A stretch of DNA of 64,000 nucleotides, from assembly GCA_021432635.1 (NCBI GenBank), contig MU270048.1, positions 62,001 to 126,000 of the forward strand. The letters are read 5' to 3'. Source of the DNA: Thozetella sp. PMI_491 (taxonomy: Eukaryota; Ascomycota; Sordariomycetes; Chaetosphaeriales; Chaetosphaeriaceae). Below, in pieces: positions 45,064 to 56,200 of the stretch (the stretch's first letter is position 1; the number at the start of each line of letters is the position of its first letter). The notes below the pieces were generated by a model. It was not told the DNA's origin. It was given only the letters and a program-made list of their open reading frames with translations, and made no database searches. Both the position numbers and the translations under genes were made by a program.

Positions 45064-48000
45064 TTACACTCTCGAGACGACCTTGAGCGCTCTAGGCTTC
45101 TCTTGCCCTGTCTTTCCCGTCAGAGCGCTCCAAGCTACTTTCGCGCTGGCTTTCACTTCTTGCGTGGCATCATAGCTATCGTCTTCCCACCACCACTGTT
45201 TTATCCTCGATGGGGTTGCGCCATATTGCAGTAACAGGCGCTCAATCTCGACAGCGATAGCGCCATTATATCCTTCAGCTTTGTAGCTAAGACGCGGAAC
45301 AGGAAGACCATCAGAAATTAGGAAATGCTTGGTATATGGCACTCGCTCTAAGCAATAAAGCACGTCAATCGGCGCCAAGCCGTGAAGTTCGTCGTACGAC
45401 TGGAGAACAAAACCGTCTTTATCCCAAGAAATTCCTTGCGGATCCCCTGCATTGTTCGGGTCAGCTCCAGCTGCCAGAAGTTGTCTGACCCCTGGGAGGT
45501 TCCTTGCAAACACGCTGATTTGCAACGGTGTAACTCGAAACCCTTCAGGGTCGGGATCTGCCCCAAGCGCTAGAAGGCGCTGCAAAGTTGGATCATCCTT
45601 TGAATAGGGTTCACCATCCTCGAGTAAGTCGGCTTTATGAGCCCGTGAATCTGTTTCGAGTGCTCTCCAATACGAGCCAGGCATGTAGTATGGCAACGAG
45701 TTGCTGTAGTCAACGTGACCGGTCTTGCCGATCTGCTCCAAGATATCCAGAACCTTGTCGTGCGTTCCAATCATGCGAGTCCGACAGAGAACGGTCATTA
45801 AATCGCCTTGAAAATAACCTCGCCCATAGTCCCAATAATCTATGCATCTTCTAATTGTCCCCGACATCGTTTCGTGTAGGAGTGACTTGGCGTCTAAGCC
45901 TTGAACAAAAATCTCAGCCAAGGAGAAGCATCGTGCACCGAGTAAATTGACGAGAATCGGCGCTGCCAATGAGCTGCTGTCCTGGGCCCAAGTAATATCT
46001 CGTGGTATAAACATTGGGCAATGGGGTGGACCAGTTTCCACCAATAACATCTCTCTGACCATCAGGTGATATCTGGGGGGGTCCCATATCTTGTTGGTCC
46101 TCGCAAATGACTCCTCTATCATGATAGAATGCATAGCGCCTGGGTTAAGAAAGTCGAACACGAGTTTTGGAGAAGCAAGTTCTCGAGTGTCTGGTTTCCC
46201 CAAGGATCGAAGGGCGCTCGCCAGACAGTATTGAAGCAAGGTGGGGTCTCTAGTTTTCAACCAGTCCCAATTGTAGGCATTTTTTTTATGCGGAACCCCC
46301 AGTTCCATCATTCGGTTCCTCGGAGTCCTCTATATCTTCGACATCCTCGGATTTATTGGCGTCCATCTCAATTTCATGGACGTCATCCTCGCCATTACGA
46401 TCTTCGTCGGCGGAAACCTCAGATTCACTGCCAGATTGATCGGCGGAGAGTGGAATGGGACTAATGACATGTGTAAAAACGGAGTCGAGAAAAGTAGTAT
46501 AATAGTCTGTCCCGTTCATTTTCAACCATATGGCACTTGGGATGGTCGGCCTCTGCGATTCCAAGAATTCGCGGACCGTGTAGTGCGCGATGCGGACCTC
46601 GCGGTCGTCGATGACGGTGATTAGACATCCACATAGTTCCTTGAGCGTCTCTAGGTCGTACATAAGATCGCCGGAATGCAATTCGACGCCTTTTCCATCA
46701 TCGGGACGATACGAATCAAGTAGGACACGTGTTATGAGGGGCAGCTCATCATCCCAAAGTGAGTCGTGAAAGCAGATCCAGTGAATGGCATGCTTCACCA
46801 GGTCCCGCTCCTCCAATGAGATATATGAAAGTATTCTTTCGTACGTCTTGTCCAAGGTTTCCGGAAGATTCTTGATTATTTGTTGAATTTTAGACTGCTG
46901 ATGAAGTCGCCGCATGATATCCAGCTGGCACACAAACCATCGAAACATCCCTTTCGCGCCTTTGGATAGAGTTACTTCGACCTCATCCCGTAGCGCCCCC
47001 GGCCAGCGCTGAAATCTCGAATTGCGCTTGATTTGTGCTGAAATAAATATTTGGATGTCTGCATCGACGAAAGTGTTGGACATGCGGAGAGATTGAGAGA
47101 AACTGCACATTCTGATCCGGATGTCCTCGTATTGGCGGGTCGAGCGCCACTAAAATTGCTGTGAATTTAAGTCACCATGGTATGCGCCCCGATAGTTTGG
47201 GGAATATTTATTAATCGTAGTATTCTTGTACAAGGGTTTAACTGCAGCAGATATAGAAATGCTTGATTTGGAGCTAGTTGAGGGAGGTGAGGCAATAGTG
47301 ATTGCTGCCTCAGGCTGCAGTTTGGCCAATGGCTTGGAGCACACAATTGTGCGCTCAGCGAGAATCCGGCTCGTTGCGAAGAGTTGTATTCGGCTAAAGC
47401 GCGGATCGGTCACAATGATATCTAGAAGTGCAAGCAGATGCTCACGATTCTGGCTTTCGTCCAAAGCGTCAACACCGATATAAACCTTGTCAAGATGCTC
47501 CATAGCGCTTCCGAGAATCTTCAAAAGCGTCTCTGTGCTCATTTCGATGTGGTACTTATAGGCTTCCCAGGCAGCTCTTGGAACCACGTCCATGCTAGAA
47601 AGCAGCTGCCAAACAAGATGCCAAAGAAGTGGCAATGATTCGTCTCGATTATGGCCGTGGTAGCAATAGAAAAAGCACACCTGCTGGCTATCGTTCGCTT
47701 CGCAATGCTCGATAACTTTTTCGATGATGTGTGAAGCCAATACTGTCTTTCCAGCCCCCGGGATGCCGTTAAGCCAGAGGGCTCGCTCTTGGCCGCTGAT
47801 CCAGCCGTCCCACTCAGGAGTCTTGAAAATCCAATCTCCCGTCCCAGGCTCGTAATTTTTCTTGGCAGTGTAGTGTAACGCCCATGGACCGGTGCCCTCC
47901 GGGGATGGCCCTTGGAGCCAGTCTATCAACTTGCGTTTGTCTGAAGCTAAACAAGTCTCGAGTCAGCTCAAGTACCAAGTAACCCTCAAGAAGGTAGTGT

Positions 48001-48248
48001 CTCTCGTTACCGTTGATCTTGACTGAAATCTCTTCCACCCTAGCCTTGATATATCGCATATCAATCCTCCAAGACGCGTATGTTAGAGCGTTACTATCAA
48101 ATATGAGTCTTGGGTAGCTCACAGAAGTTGTCCTTCCAGTGCCATGCCAATGGTTGATTTGTAGCGCATGATCTCGTCCAGAAGCCTTTCTAAGCCTTTC
48201 ATGGAGCTTAGTGTCACGAATCAGGGAGGCGCCAGGCGTCCCTAACAA
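45064..48248 (-). pseudogene. NACHT-ankyrin (STAND/NLR-like) gene, frameshifted and truncated at 5' end
   Basis: Minus strand. The readable parts are 48011-48211 (coding-like, running into a repeat to 48248), 47345-47940, 46294-47149 and 45064-46311. The NACHT ATPase has Walker A WLNGIPGAGKTVLAS and Walker B VYIGVDALDE. After it come a winged-helix-like region (LPETLDKTYERILSYI, HYTVREFLES) and an acidic linker. The C-terminal part has ankyrin-like repeats (LQRLLALGADPDPEG, VRQLLAAGADPNNAG). Between the acidic linker and the ankyrin part the frame shifts by one within 46291-46335, next to an A8 run. A 195-nt inserted sequence at 47150-47344 can be spliced out in frame. At the 5' end the frame enters an LTR-like repeat at 48212 and no normal start is evident. 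Proteins of this kind act in fungal non-self recognition. A reduced gene starting at an internal Met is possible. Confidence 0.7.
47142..47356. mobile_element. Candidate inserted element behaving as an intron
   Basis: Inserted between codons that in related proteins would be adjacent (ATSR and QYEDIR). Its ends are imperfect inverted repeats: GAGCGCCACTAAAATTGCTGTG at 47142-47163, and a GAGCGCACAATTGTGTG counterpart on the other strand at 47340-47356. Within it, on the minus strand, a GTGTGC donor (47344) and a TTTTAG acceptor (47150) delimit 195 nt, and splicing there keeps frame. No target duplication was recognised. Confidence 0.4.
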
Positions 48249-48354
48249 GTAGGTTGCAAAGTGCCAAGGGTGTGATAAGGCTCTTTCCTAGGGTAGGGGA
48301 GTATAGGGATGTAGAGTAATACAATATATAACTTAATCACACTTGAGACTTATT
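48212..48354. repeat. LTR-like repeat fragment, copy A
   Basis: Begins TGTCACGAATCAGG and is followed directly by a diverged copy. TGTCACG is a common 5' terminus of fungal LTR retrotransposons. It abuts the coding-like 5' part of the NACHT gene at 48211. Confidence 0.55.
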
Positions 48355-48482
48355 TGTCACGAACCAGGATAGACACCAGACATACCTAACGAATACGTTG
48401 TAAGGTGTTGAGGGTATGATTGGGGGGGGGGGGGGGGGGGTTGGCAGGGCAGGGTAAAATGGGGATGTAGAGTAGTATAACT
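48355..48482. repeat. LTR-like repeat fragment, copy B, with G19 run
   Basis: Begins TGTCACGAACCAGG and aligns with copy A over at least 57 bases without gaps. Most differences are G-to-A or C-to-T, compatible with repeat-induced point mutation. It contains a run of about 19 G at 48422-48440. The end point is approximate. Confidence 0.55.
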
Positions 48483-48928
48483 GTAGGAATATGTACTATA
48501 GTGCTGCAATACTAGCCGTTTGGCCATAGTATGCATGCATCATATAGTGGTTCTTAGTGGTGACAAGCCGATATGGGGTATGTGGTGAGCTTATATGCAA
48601 ATACTGCATGCTGTGCGGGGTCATAACTGAAGACGCATAGCTCGGCTGTTCACCAGGCTTGTAATTGTCACAATAAGACGTATACTCAGTAGCATAGGAT
48701 CTATCACGGAAGTAAACACTTTCGGTGACAGAGAGCACCGATTCTTTATCCCCCTCAACTCACCTCCCTTCTTTTGTTTTTATTTCCTTTTCATTTCGAG
48801 AAAGCGGTTATTCGCTTTTAGCCTTGTTTTTAACTTTACTACATCAAGGATATATATCCAAACACATGTGACGCCAAATCAAAACATGAGACCTTAAGGG
48901 ACAACGTTGACCACTTCCAACATCCTCC
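48483..48928. other. Intergenic, possible continuation of the repeat
   Basis: AT-rich sequence with short frames only. It may be the rest of the LTR-like repeat. No gene. Confidence 0.4.
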
Positions 48929-51900
48929 TCACCTTATAAATACGCCGCCAGAAACGTCACCTATCGAGCTTAGCATGGAACTTTCGATACAAGTCCAGCA
49001 AACCTGCTTTGGCAAAATAAATGTCAAGTGGCCTTTCTGTACAGAGATAGCGGCGGCAGCGAGCCTACCCACGAAGTTCTCGTGTGCTCTTATCACGCCG
49101 GGTGCACTAGGGGCGTCGATAAGCTCATCCCAATTGTCAATCGAGACAGCAGGGAACCTCGGTTTGGATGGAACGGCGTGATTCTGGCACCCGTGAGGCA
49201 GCGGTATGCGCTTGACGAGATGGCTGGCTAATGCCCCGAGAATGTCAATGTCGCCTACCCATTTCGCACCATCAAAGACTTGGGCCAGTGTCTCCACGTA
49301 GTTTGCCTCGACATCCTGTGCCCCATGAAGTACTGCACCAGGAACTGGGCTCTCGTACTTTGTGAATGACAACTGGATAGAGGTGTTTTCGAAATGGTCC
49401 TCGGCGCATCCGTTGAAGGCCATGTGGTCGATAACTCGCCAGGAGTTGAAATCAATCTTCCTCATCTTGGGATTCATGGGCGGGATGAGCATCGATAGTC
49501 CCGGCCGTCCGATATTTGCAACGAGCCTCTGGATCTCAAAAGGATTGGCTTTCTCCCAGGGATCACAGAGGATTGAACTAGATGCGAAGATGGAGTTTCC
49601 CGAGGAGATGGCCATCACGTCGGCAAAACAGCCTGGTGAAAGATCCATCGTACCCGTCTCGAAGAAAGCCACGCAAGAGAAAGACTCAGGCCGGCCAACC
49701 TCGAACCCCTCAAACGCACTTCTCTTTTCCTTGACGACAACAAACTCGTCGTCCTTGTCTTCCTCGTAGGGATGTTCTTCATCTTCCACCGGAACCCACT
49801 TCTGCTTACCGAGCTCCTTGCGCAGCACGCTGAGGGACACTGTAGCGCTAGGCATGAGCTTGTAAATCTGATCTGCCGTAGAAAGTGCCCTCATAGACCG
49901 GACGTAGCTAGCTGATGCCTTTTCGAACCAGACGGTGCTCAGAAGTTCCTCCAGCTTTTGTATATCGAAATACCGACTCTTCAGAAAATATGCGATGTTC
50001 TTTTCTGAAAGTTCTAATTCGGCCATGCAGACCCCATCGGCATATATGGCAACAGGCAGATCGTCGTCGATCCTGTTAAAGGAAAATTCTTGGAGGGGCT
50101 CCGGCTCGCGTCCCCGGCGGGCTTTTTCACGCTCTGCGCACATCTGCTCGGTCAAAGCGAGAGACAAGGGTACGTTCGCGGTTGCAGAAAATAGACAGTC
50201 GGCCGGGTCAACATGGCAGGACAGGCCAGTCCGGGAAATGAGGAGGCTCTCTGGATAGTACTTTTCACAGAGCTCTCCCATGGCAAGGATATCGTCGGTC
50301 CGCGTCTTTTGGTTTCTATTGTGCATCCATGCAGGGTCCCTCATATCCGCGAACTCCACAGGAATCCAGCGGACATGCTTTGGCCCGGATGGTGTGCTAA
50401 TAGGTACCACTGTTGCGAATTCTCGCCATTTCCCCAGCGGGCATTTATGGGTATAGCCCACAAAGATTGTCTTCCCACTAACTTGCGGCGAAGAAGATGT
50501 CATAGCTCGAATAGCATCGATAAGTGTTGCAGTGTCGTTCTTCAGCCGGCCGAGAACCACTGACGGCGAGGTGAGACCAAAGAAACGGGGCGGATGGCCT
50601 TCAAGGGGCCCGAGGAAAGCAGAACCTCTGCGTGTCCCCATTTTGACAAGATTCCAAAAGTCTCGTCGGTCGCTCTCGTCTGCATCTTCCAAGACCCTGC
50701 ACGCTCTGATGACTACGCCGATCCATCCAGAAGACAGGCGGACAATGTTATGAGCTGCCCGCCAGGCTTCAATGGACAAGTTTAGGTTGGTAGCAAAGGT
50801 ACTCGCAACTTCGTCGATAAATTCTCCCATAGCGATTATCATGTCCACGACCTGTTCGGTCCCTAAACCGTCCTGCCTCCACGTACACCACTTTTGCAGG
50901 AAGCATCCTAATGCTACCAACGTGAATTCTTTGAAGGTGACACGGGACGCATCCTCAGCAGCCGAGCGCTGACAGAGGATGGGGTCACCGTAGTAACGGA
51001 GGTGCGAGAGCGAGAGCGACCAGAAAACCCCGGTACTATTCAATGGATCGGCATCTTCCAAGCCGACGATGAGGCGCCCGGCACCGCACATCAGAGGGTC
51101 TCGCTGCGCGACAGTCTTGTTGCTCTCGCAGAACACGTCCATGTCGGGGTAAATATGCCAGGACGAAAGCGCCAGCAACACGGCTCCGTCATTCACCCTT
51201 TGGGACACGCCGCTGAGCAAATTCGAGACCATCTCCATGCCGGAACGCCATGCTTTGATGACGCTCGGGAAGACTGCAGAGTTGTTGTTCACAGAGATGG
51301 AGAGATTCTCGATGATTAAGCGTAGCTGCGAATGCTGCCGCTGCTTGGCCTTGTCAGCGACAGCCAACCAGGCTCGGGCACCAGAGTCCCAGCTTGCGAG
51401 CTCCGCTCTGGTGATCTCGAGTTGCGACGCTCGTATCAATGGGTAGTGGGAAGGCTCTGCGGGGTCGTATTCCGCAGAAATCTGAGCCTTTCGCTCCTCC
51501 ACAATCTCGGCCCATATTGATGTTGCTTCTGCAGGTGTCCACAACCTTGCGAGCATGCAGGCTAGAAGGTGGACTGCCAACGCACCCCTGCCGGAGGTAG
51601 CGGCAGCCCAGATAGTCGTCGAGTCGGCCCCTACATAGTTTCGAAATAATCCATCTGCTCGAGATCCCCGCGGGTTCGCGGCGGGTGACGAGCAAATGTC
51701 GGACACTCGGAGACCGTATGCTTTTACTAGATTGTCCGGTGAGGCGATTATTGATCCGATGAGAGCATCAAGCTTTCGAGCAGTGCGATGTGCTGGGCCT
51801 TCTTCTGCATTCTGCTTCCGTGAGGGGGACAACGACATGCCCACAGCCTTGTACTCCTGAGGCGCTTCAATCTTGAAAAGGGCAAAATCGAAGTTCAAAC

Positions 51901-51967
51901 TCGCCAGAGCTAGCTGCACCTCATTGCTCTGGGCTAACGCAGCTGCTGTGACTTTTGATACGTCCAT
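48929..51967 (-). CDS. Conserved fungal protein of unknown function, 1012 residues
   Basis: Intronless minus-strand frame starting MDVSKVTAAAL. The GTG 6 nt upstream was not used. The N-terminal LALASLNFDFALFKIEAPQEY, the TARKLDALIGS segment and GADSTTIWAAATSGRGALAVHLLA are well-formed helical sequence. These are typical of a family I recall as widespread but uncharacterised in Pezizomycotina accessory regions. A Glu/Asp-rich insert (DEEHPYEEDKDDE) lies near residue 750. No signal peptide, membrane helix or nucleotide-binding motif is visible. It sits between a NACHT-ankyrin gene and the GTPase-RING-patatin gene, so a role in the same recognition/death context is possible but unsupported. Confidence 0.8.
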   Translation of the reverse strand: MDVSKVTAAALAQSNEVQLALASLNFDFALFKIEAPQEYKAVGMSLSPSRKQNAEEGPAHRTARKLDALIGSIIASPDNLVKAYGLRVSDICSSPAANPRGSRADGLFRNYVGADSTTIWAAATSGRGALAVHLLACMLARLWTPAEATSIWAEIVEERKAQISAEYDPAEPSHYPLIRASQLEITRAELASWDSGARAWLAVADKAKQRQHSQLRLIIENLSISVNNNSAVFPSVIKAWRSGMEMVSNLLSGVSQRVNDGAVLLALSSWHIYPDMDVFCESNKTVAQRDPLMCGAGRLIVGLEDADPLNSTGVFWSLSLSHLRYYGDPILCQRSAAEDASRVTFKEFTLVALGCFLQKWCTWRQDGLGTEQVVDMIIAMGEFIDEVASTFATNLNLSIEAWRAAHNIVRLSSGWIGVVIRACRVLEDADESDRRDFWNLVKMGTRRGSAFLGPLEGHPPRFFGLTSPSVVLGRLKNDTATLIDAIRAMTSSSPQVSGKTIFVGYTHKCPLGKWREFATVVPISTPSGPKHVRWIPVEFADMRDPAWMHNRNQKTRTDDILAMGELCEKYYPESLLISRTGLSCHVDPADCLFSATANVPLSLALTEQMCAEREKARRGREPEPLQEFSFNRIDDDLPVAIYADGVCMAELELSEKNIAYFLKSRYFDIQKLEELLSTVWFEKASASYVRSMRALSTADQIYKLMPSATVSLSVLRKELGKQKWVPVEDEEHPYEEDKDDEFVVVKEKRSAFEGFEVGRPESFSCVAFFETGTMDLSPGCFADVMAISSGNSIFASSSILCDPWEKANPFEIQRLVANIGRPGLSMLIPPMNPKMRKIDFNSWRVIDHMAFNGCAEDHFENTSIQLSFTKYESPVPGAVLHGAQDVEANYVETLAQVFDGAKWVGDIDILGALASHLVKRIPLPHGCQNHAVPSKPRFPAVSIDNWDELIDAPSAPGVIRAHENFVGRLAAAAISVQKGHLTFILPKQVCWTCIESSMLSSIGDVSGGVFIR

Positions 51968-53259
51968 CTTCACTGGCAGCTGGAACCTAGGCTTTGCGCT
52001 GTTCTCGTTCTATCGTGTCTGGCAGACCCATGGGCACAGGAGAGACGTGGCAACTGCCATTTTGATTGAACTGGGTAGTTGTAAGGCAACCAGGCGACCC
52101 AGAAGAAGGCAACAAAAATACACCCTCCAGTCTGCCTTTCGGCTCAAAATAAGCCCCCTGGCAGGGGTAGGATCTGTAGCTGATTGGTATTATCCCCCTA
52201 CATGTTGACGAATCAGGCTCTGTGGCGCTTTCCGAAGCCCAATCATTCTACCCCTGGCTATCAAGCTTATGAGCGGTGACGTACACAGCAGCTCCTTGTC
52301 CGCAAGGCGCACTACTGCGTGAAATCAGAGGCTACATACGAAAATAACCCTATGAAAGTACATAAACCAAAATACACTCCTTCTATCAGTGAAGCAAACT
52401 CGTTGCAATAGCAATCCAAAGCATTCTATTCGCCCCTGTTTGAGAAGGATAACTTGGGTGCATTCTACAAGCTGACAAGTGGGGTCAACAGTGGGGTCCA
52501 TCTGGAGTATTTCGCACGTTCACCGACTACAGCCGGTAGTTAATACCAAAATAATTAACTAGTTATACCTAACTAAGCAATAAACGACATGTTGTTTTGC
52601 CAATTGCAAAAGCCAAAAAAAATTGAGATGAGTCTTGCTCTGGTGTCCTAAGCACATAGATGCGGCTTTGCTAACAGCTGGGAATGGACACAGTCAAACG
52701 GAAGAGGACCGAAAGAAAATAAGAAAGCTAACGTGTTGAGCGGTTTCGGATACGTTGTCCTTCTAGCTCTTTCGCAGTCCATTCCCAAAGTTGTCTCGTA
52801 AGCGATTCGTTCTTAGTTTTTTTGCTCCCTTTTCTGGCAATACCCACTGCTCATAGTACTCTCCGCTCGTTACTTGTTCAGTCGTGCTGGTAAAATCTTG
52901 ACTTCCACACCGTAGGAGTCACAACAGACGAGCATCTGGTACAGGAAGGTGGTGGAAAAAGATAAGCTCCCCATCAGCCGGCCTGACAGTCTCAAAGAGG
53001 ATCCTATATTTTCTAGCGACAGAACTGTTTATGGTCGAGAGCCAGGTAAGTCAGGAGAGACTCCCCCCGAATTCTGAAAGGCATCTGTGATGGACATGCC
53101 ATTTGTCACGGCTTTCATTGCGTCAGAAAAAGATTAGGTGAGCGGCGAATGTTTAGTTATCTTAGATCTGTAGCTGTATGAAATGTAGTCTTCGGGAGAA
53201 AACAGCCCCCTCCAAGATTAAAAAGGTATTCTAGCCTTTATTTCGACTATAACCGCATG
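51968..53259. other. Intergenic region
   Basis: 1.3 kb with no open frame of interest. It includes the promoter of the 1012-residue protein gene and the 3' flank of the patatin gene, plus a short direct repeat of GTGGGGTC at 52480-52500. No gene seen. Confidence 0.5.
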
Positions 53260-56200
53260 CTAAAATCCTCCTATCGGCTCCCATTCTGGCCACCTATCTT
53301 GGAAACGTACTTCAATAGATCTTTCGAATTGACCCTCTGTTATTTCGAATCTAATTGGGCTGGAGAGATTATTTCTGTTGAATTTTGGCGTAGAAGTATG
53401 ATCGACAGCTCGAACAATGGGCTTCAATCCAGCTCTAGCTTCGCGTAGCCGGAACTGCGGATCGAGTGCGATTAACGCTCTGGCTCCAGCCGACTGCGGT
53501 GGAAGACGGCAGTAGAGCATCGACTGGCATAGACCTGGTTGCATAGTTCTGCTTAGCTGGCAGTCAAGATAAAAAAGAGCCGCTAGCAAGCGTCGAGATA
53601 CGGCGACAATGTGGTCGTGGGCGCAATCATATCGGTCATCTAGAAACCGATATCGCGTACCCTTCATTCCAGGCTTGAGATAATCTTCGCACTCTTCTTG
53701 GAGGATGAGTAATTTCTGGAGATCGTCTAGACTTGGCGGCTTGTCCACGAGGCCGACGTCTAAACGGTGGCAGTTTCGAGTCATCGCTTTTCCATCCAAG
53801 CTGCTCGTAAAAGCAAGCCACTCTCGGTGGCAGTTCAGAGTGGCTTTTATCATATCCAGCCCAACTTCCACCCTTTTGCGGAGACCTTGGGGAAGTATGC
53901 GCCTTAGATTCTTCGCATGGGCGCCGTCTTTCGGCGAAACTTGTCCGCTGATGTCCTGAAAAATGCCAGTCCCGATAGAGACGATAATGTCTGGTGCTTT
54001 AGTTGATCTCCAGATTTTTCTAGCTTCACTAACCGCCAAGGCCACGGGATTATTTTGAACTACCGCTCCGTCCACGTACCACATATTAGTTAGTTCGTGG
54101 TAGTAGGGCTTGAAGAGTGTTTGTGCCGCAGATGTAGCTCGAGCCCTGAGAGAATAGCCCCGCATTAGACGGCTATTTAAGTACTTTTCATGATAACTAT
54201 ACTTACGCTTGCCAAAGCTTAAAGTCTTTCTCCTGTTGGTCCTCCCGATGCAAGTAGTCGACTGTTGAGCATGTTAATGGCAATGCTTCTATCAAGTGGT
54301 TGTTGAGCATACATCGTTTTATTCCCGCCTTTTCTTCGTATCGAGGGCTTCGAGAATAGTTGGCTAACAGGCAAGGTTGGTTTCGACCTTGAACACAGGT
54401 GACGACAGCAACTTTGACAGAATCTCCAGTCCGCGCCGGAGTCCCGGCATGTCTGGCGCGGGGTTGGCCGAAAAGGTATTCGTCGCCGAAATGGGCCCGT
54501 AGTGTGGTCTCGATACCTGAGTTAGTGTATTTATGACCTACAAATGGCTCTACAAGCCCTGATAGAAGCGGGACGGATAGCGATTTTCGTAGGGTAAACG
54601 AGCCCCTTGCTAGGGATCTAAAAAGACTGGTGGCACGGCTGAGGCTCCACTGCTTCTCGAAAACCCCCAAGGCAATTATGCCGCCTTTAAGATCGTCAAT
54701 GGCGCGCAATTGGTTGTGCATGGGTGCAAAGAAAGATCAAGTACCTGTGCTTGTCCCTATTACCAGGTCGAAGAGGTCTTGGATAGGGATTCCAAGGCCA
54801 ATCACATTTTCAATTTCCGACAAGATTGTGAGCTCGACGATGCCCCTGATACCACCCCTAACTCAAATCAGCATAAATAGGGCATCTTTATCGGAAGCGT
54901 GACAAACCCATCAAGGCTCAAGATGCGGGCTCCCGCGTAATTAGGCTTCACTCGAATGGTCCATGGTGATGTCGAGAAACGACAACCGAGCGGGCAGTCT
55001 CTGATGTGAACCAACGAGGCACCATCCTCGATTCCATTATATCTCAGTATGCATTCTTGGCAAATCCCATGCTGTTGGGGCTGGCATGGTAGCATGTTTG
55101 TCGGACATCGTGAAAGGCAGGACAAGCAAGTCAGCTGGTCGCTAATTTTGAACACTTCGCAATCCTTGGCGGCACACGCCAAGTGGTGATGAATGTCATC
55201 CTGGCGAGACAGGAAATCCAATTCCTCCCAGAGAAGCTCAAAGATTTGGTCGGGGTCGTACGAGTCCACGTGGCGTCCGGTTGCCAACATATCGTCGTCA
55301 GATTCCTCGGATGAGCTGGATGATCTCAAATATCCTCGGCCATTAATTGGATGGAACTGATGACCCTTTTCGTGGCTCTCGAGGTAGTTTGTGCACCTAC
55401 GTCCACGCCGGTCCTTGTACTCACACCTCCAATATCGGCTTCGGAATAATTGTAGCCCTCGCCGAGTTTCATCTTCGAGTTCCTCTTTTCGTCTCTGAGC
55501 TCTCTCTTCGGAGTCGACTTAACAGATGTCAGCAGTGGTACAAAGGAATATAGAAGGGACAACTTGCTCCGCTTAAAGAAGTCGACTCGAGCAGCAATGC
55601 AGGCCGCGAGGTATGGAACCATGTCCTCCAGTAACTGAACTTCACCGCCGACTTTGTTCTTCCGGTTAAGCCTTTTTATCTTTACCATATTCCATAGGAC
55701 ACGTGCCAGATGCTCGCCAAAAGAAGTCGGCAAATTTGCATCACCATCTAGGACCTCGTGAAAATCGAGCGCATTTCGGTAGTCATGGCCTAAAATTGTA
55801 GCTGTAGTTTTGAGATAAGCATCAAGGTTTGCGACATCGAGATCCATGTTGAACGATCGGCGTTTCTCGCGAATGTGATCAGAGACGGATGAAATCTCGC
55901 TGTACAATCCCTTGATCTGGCCGGCTATTTCGTCGGTCGTTGTGGGCTGACGGTCATATGTGGGTATTGATATGACACGGAAAAAGTCATAGTAGCATAG
56001 TACAAGTTCCTCTGCATTGCTGATGCTGCGTCCTCGGCGACGCCACCTACGCCGAAGCTCTTCGAATCGGTCGGACTTCTCAAAGCTTCGTAGGAGCTTG
56101 CTGGTTGCTACCTTCGCGTCCCGCAAACCGTCACGTGAGTGAACTGGGATCTTGTTGAGTATGATGATTAATCCCGGCCTTACCCGTTGATTAAGTGTCT

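Noticed and set aside
47150-47344. Reading the insertion as coding (65 extra codons)
   Set aside because: It ends in a stop before conserved NACHT sequence; splicing it out restores the family pattern.
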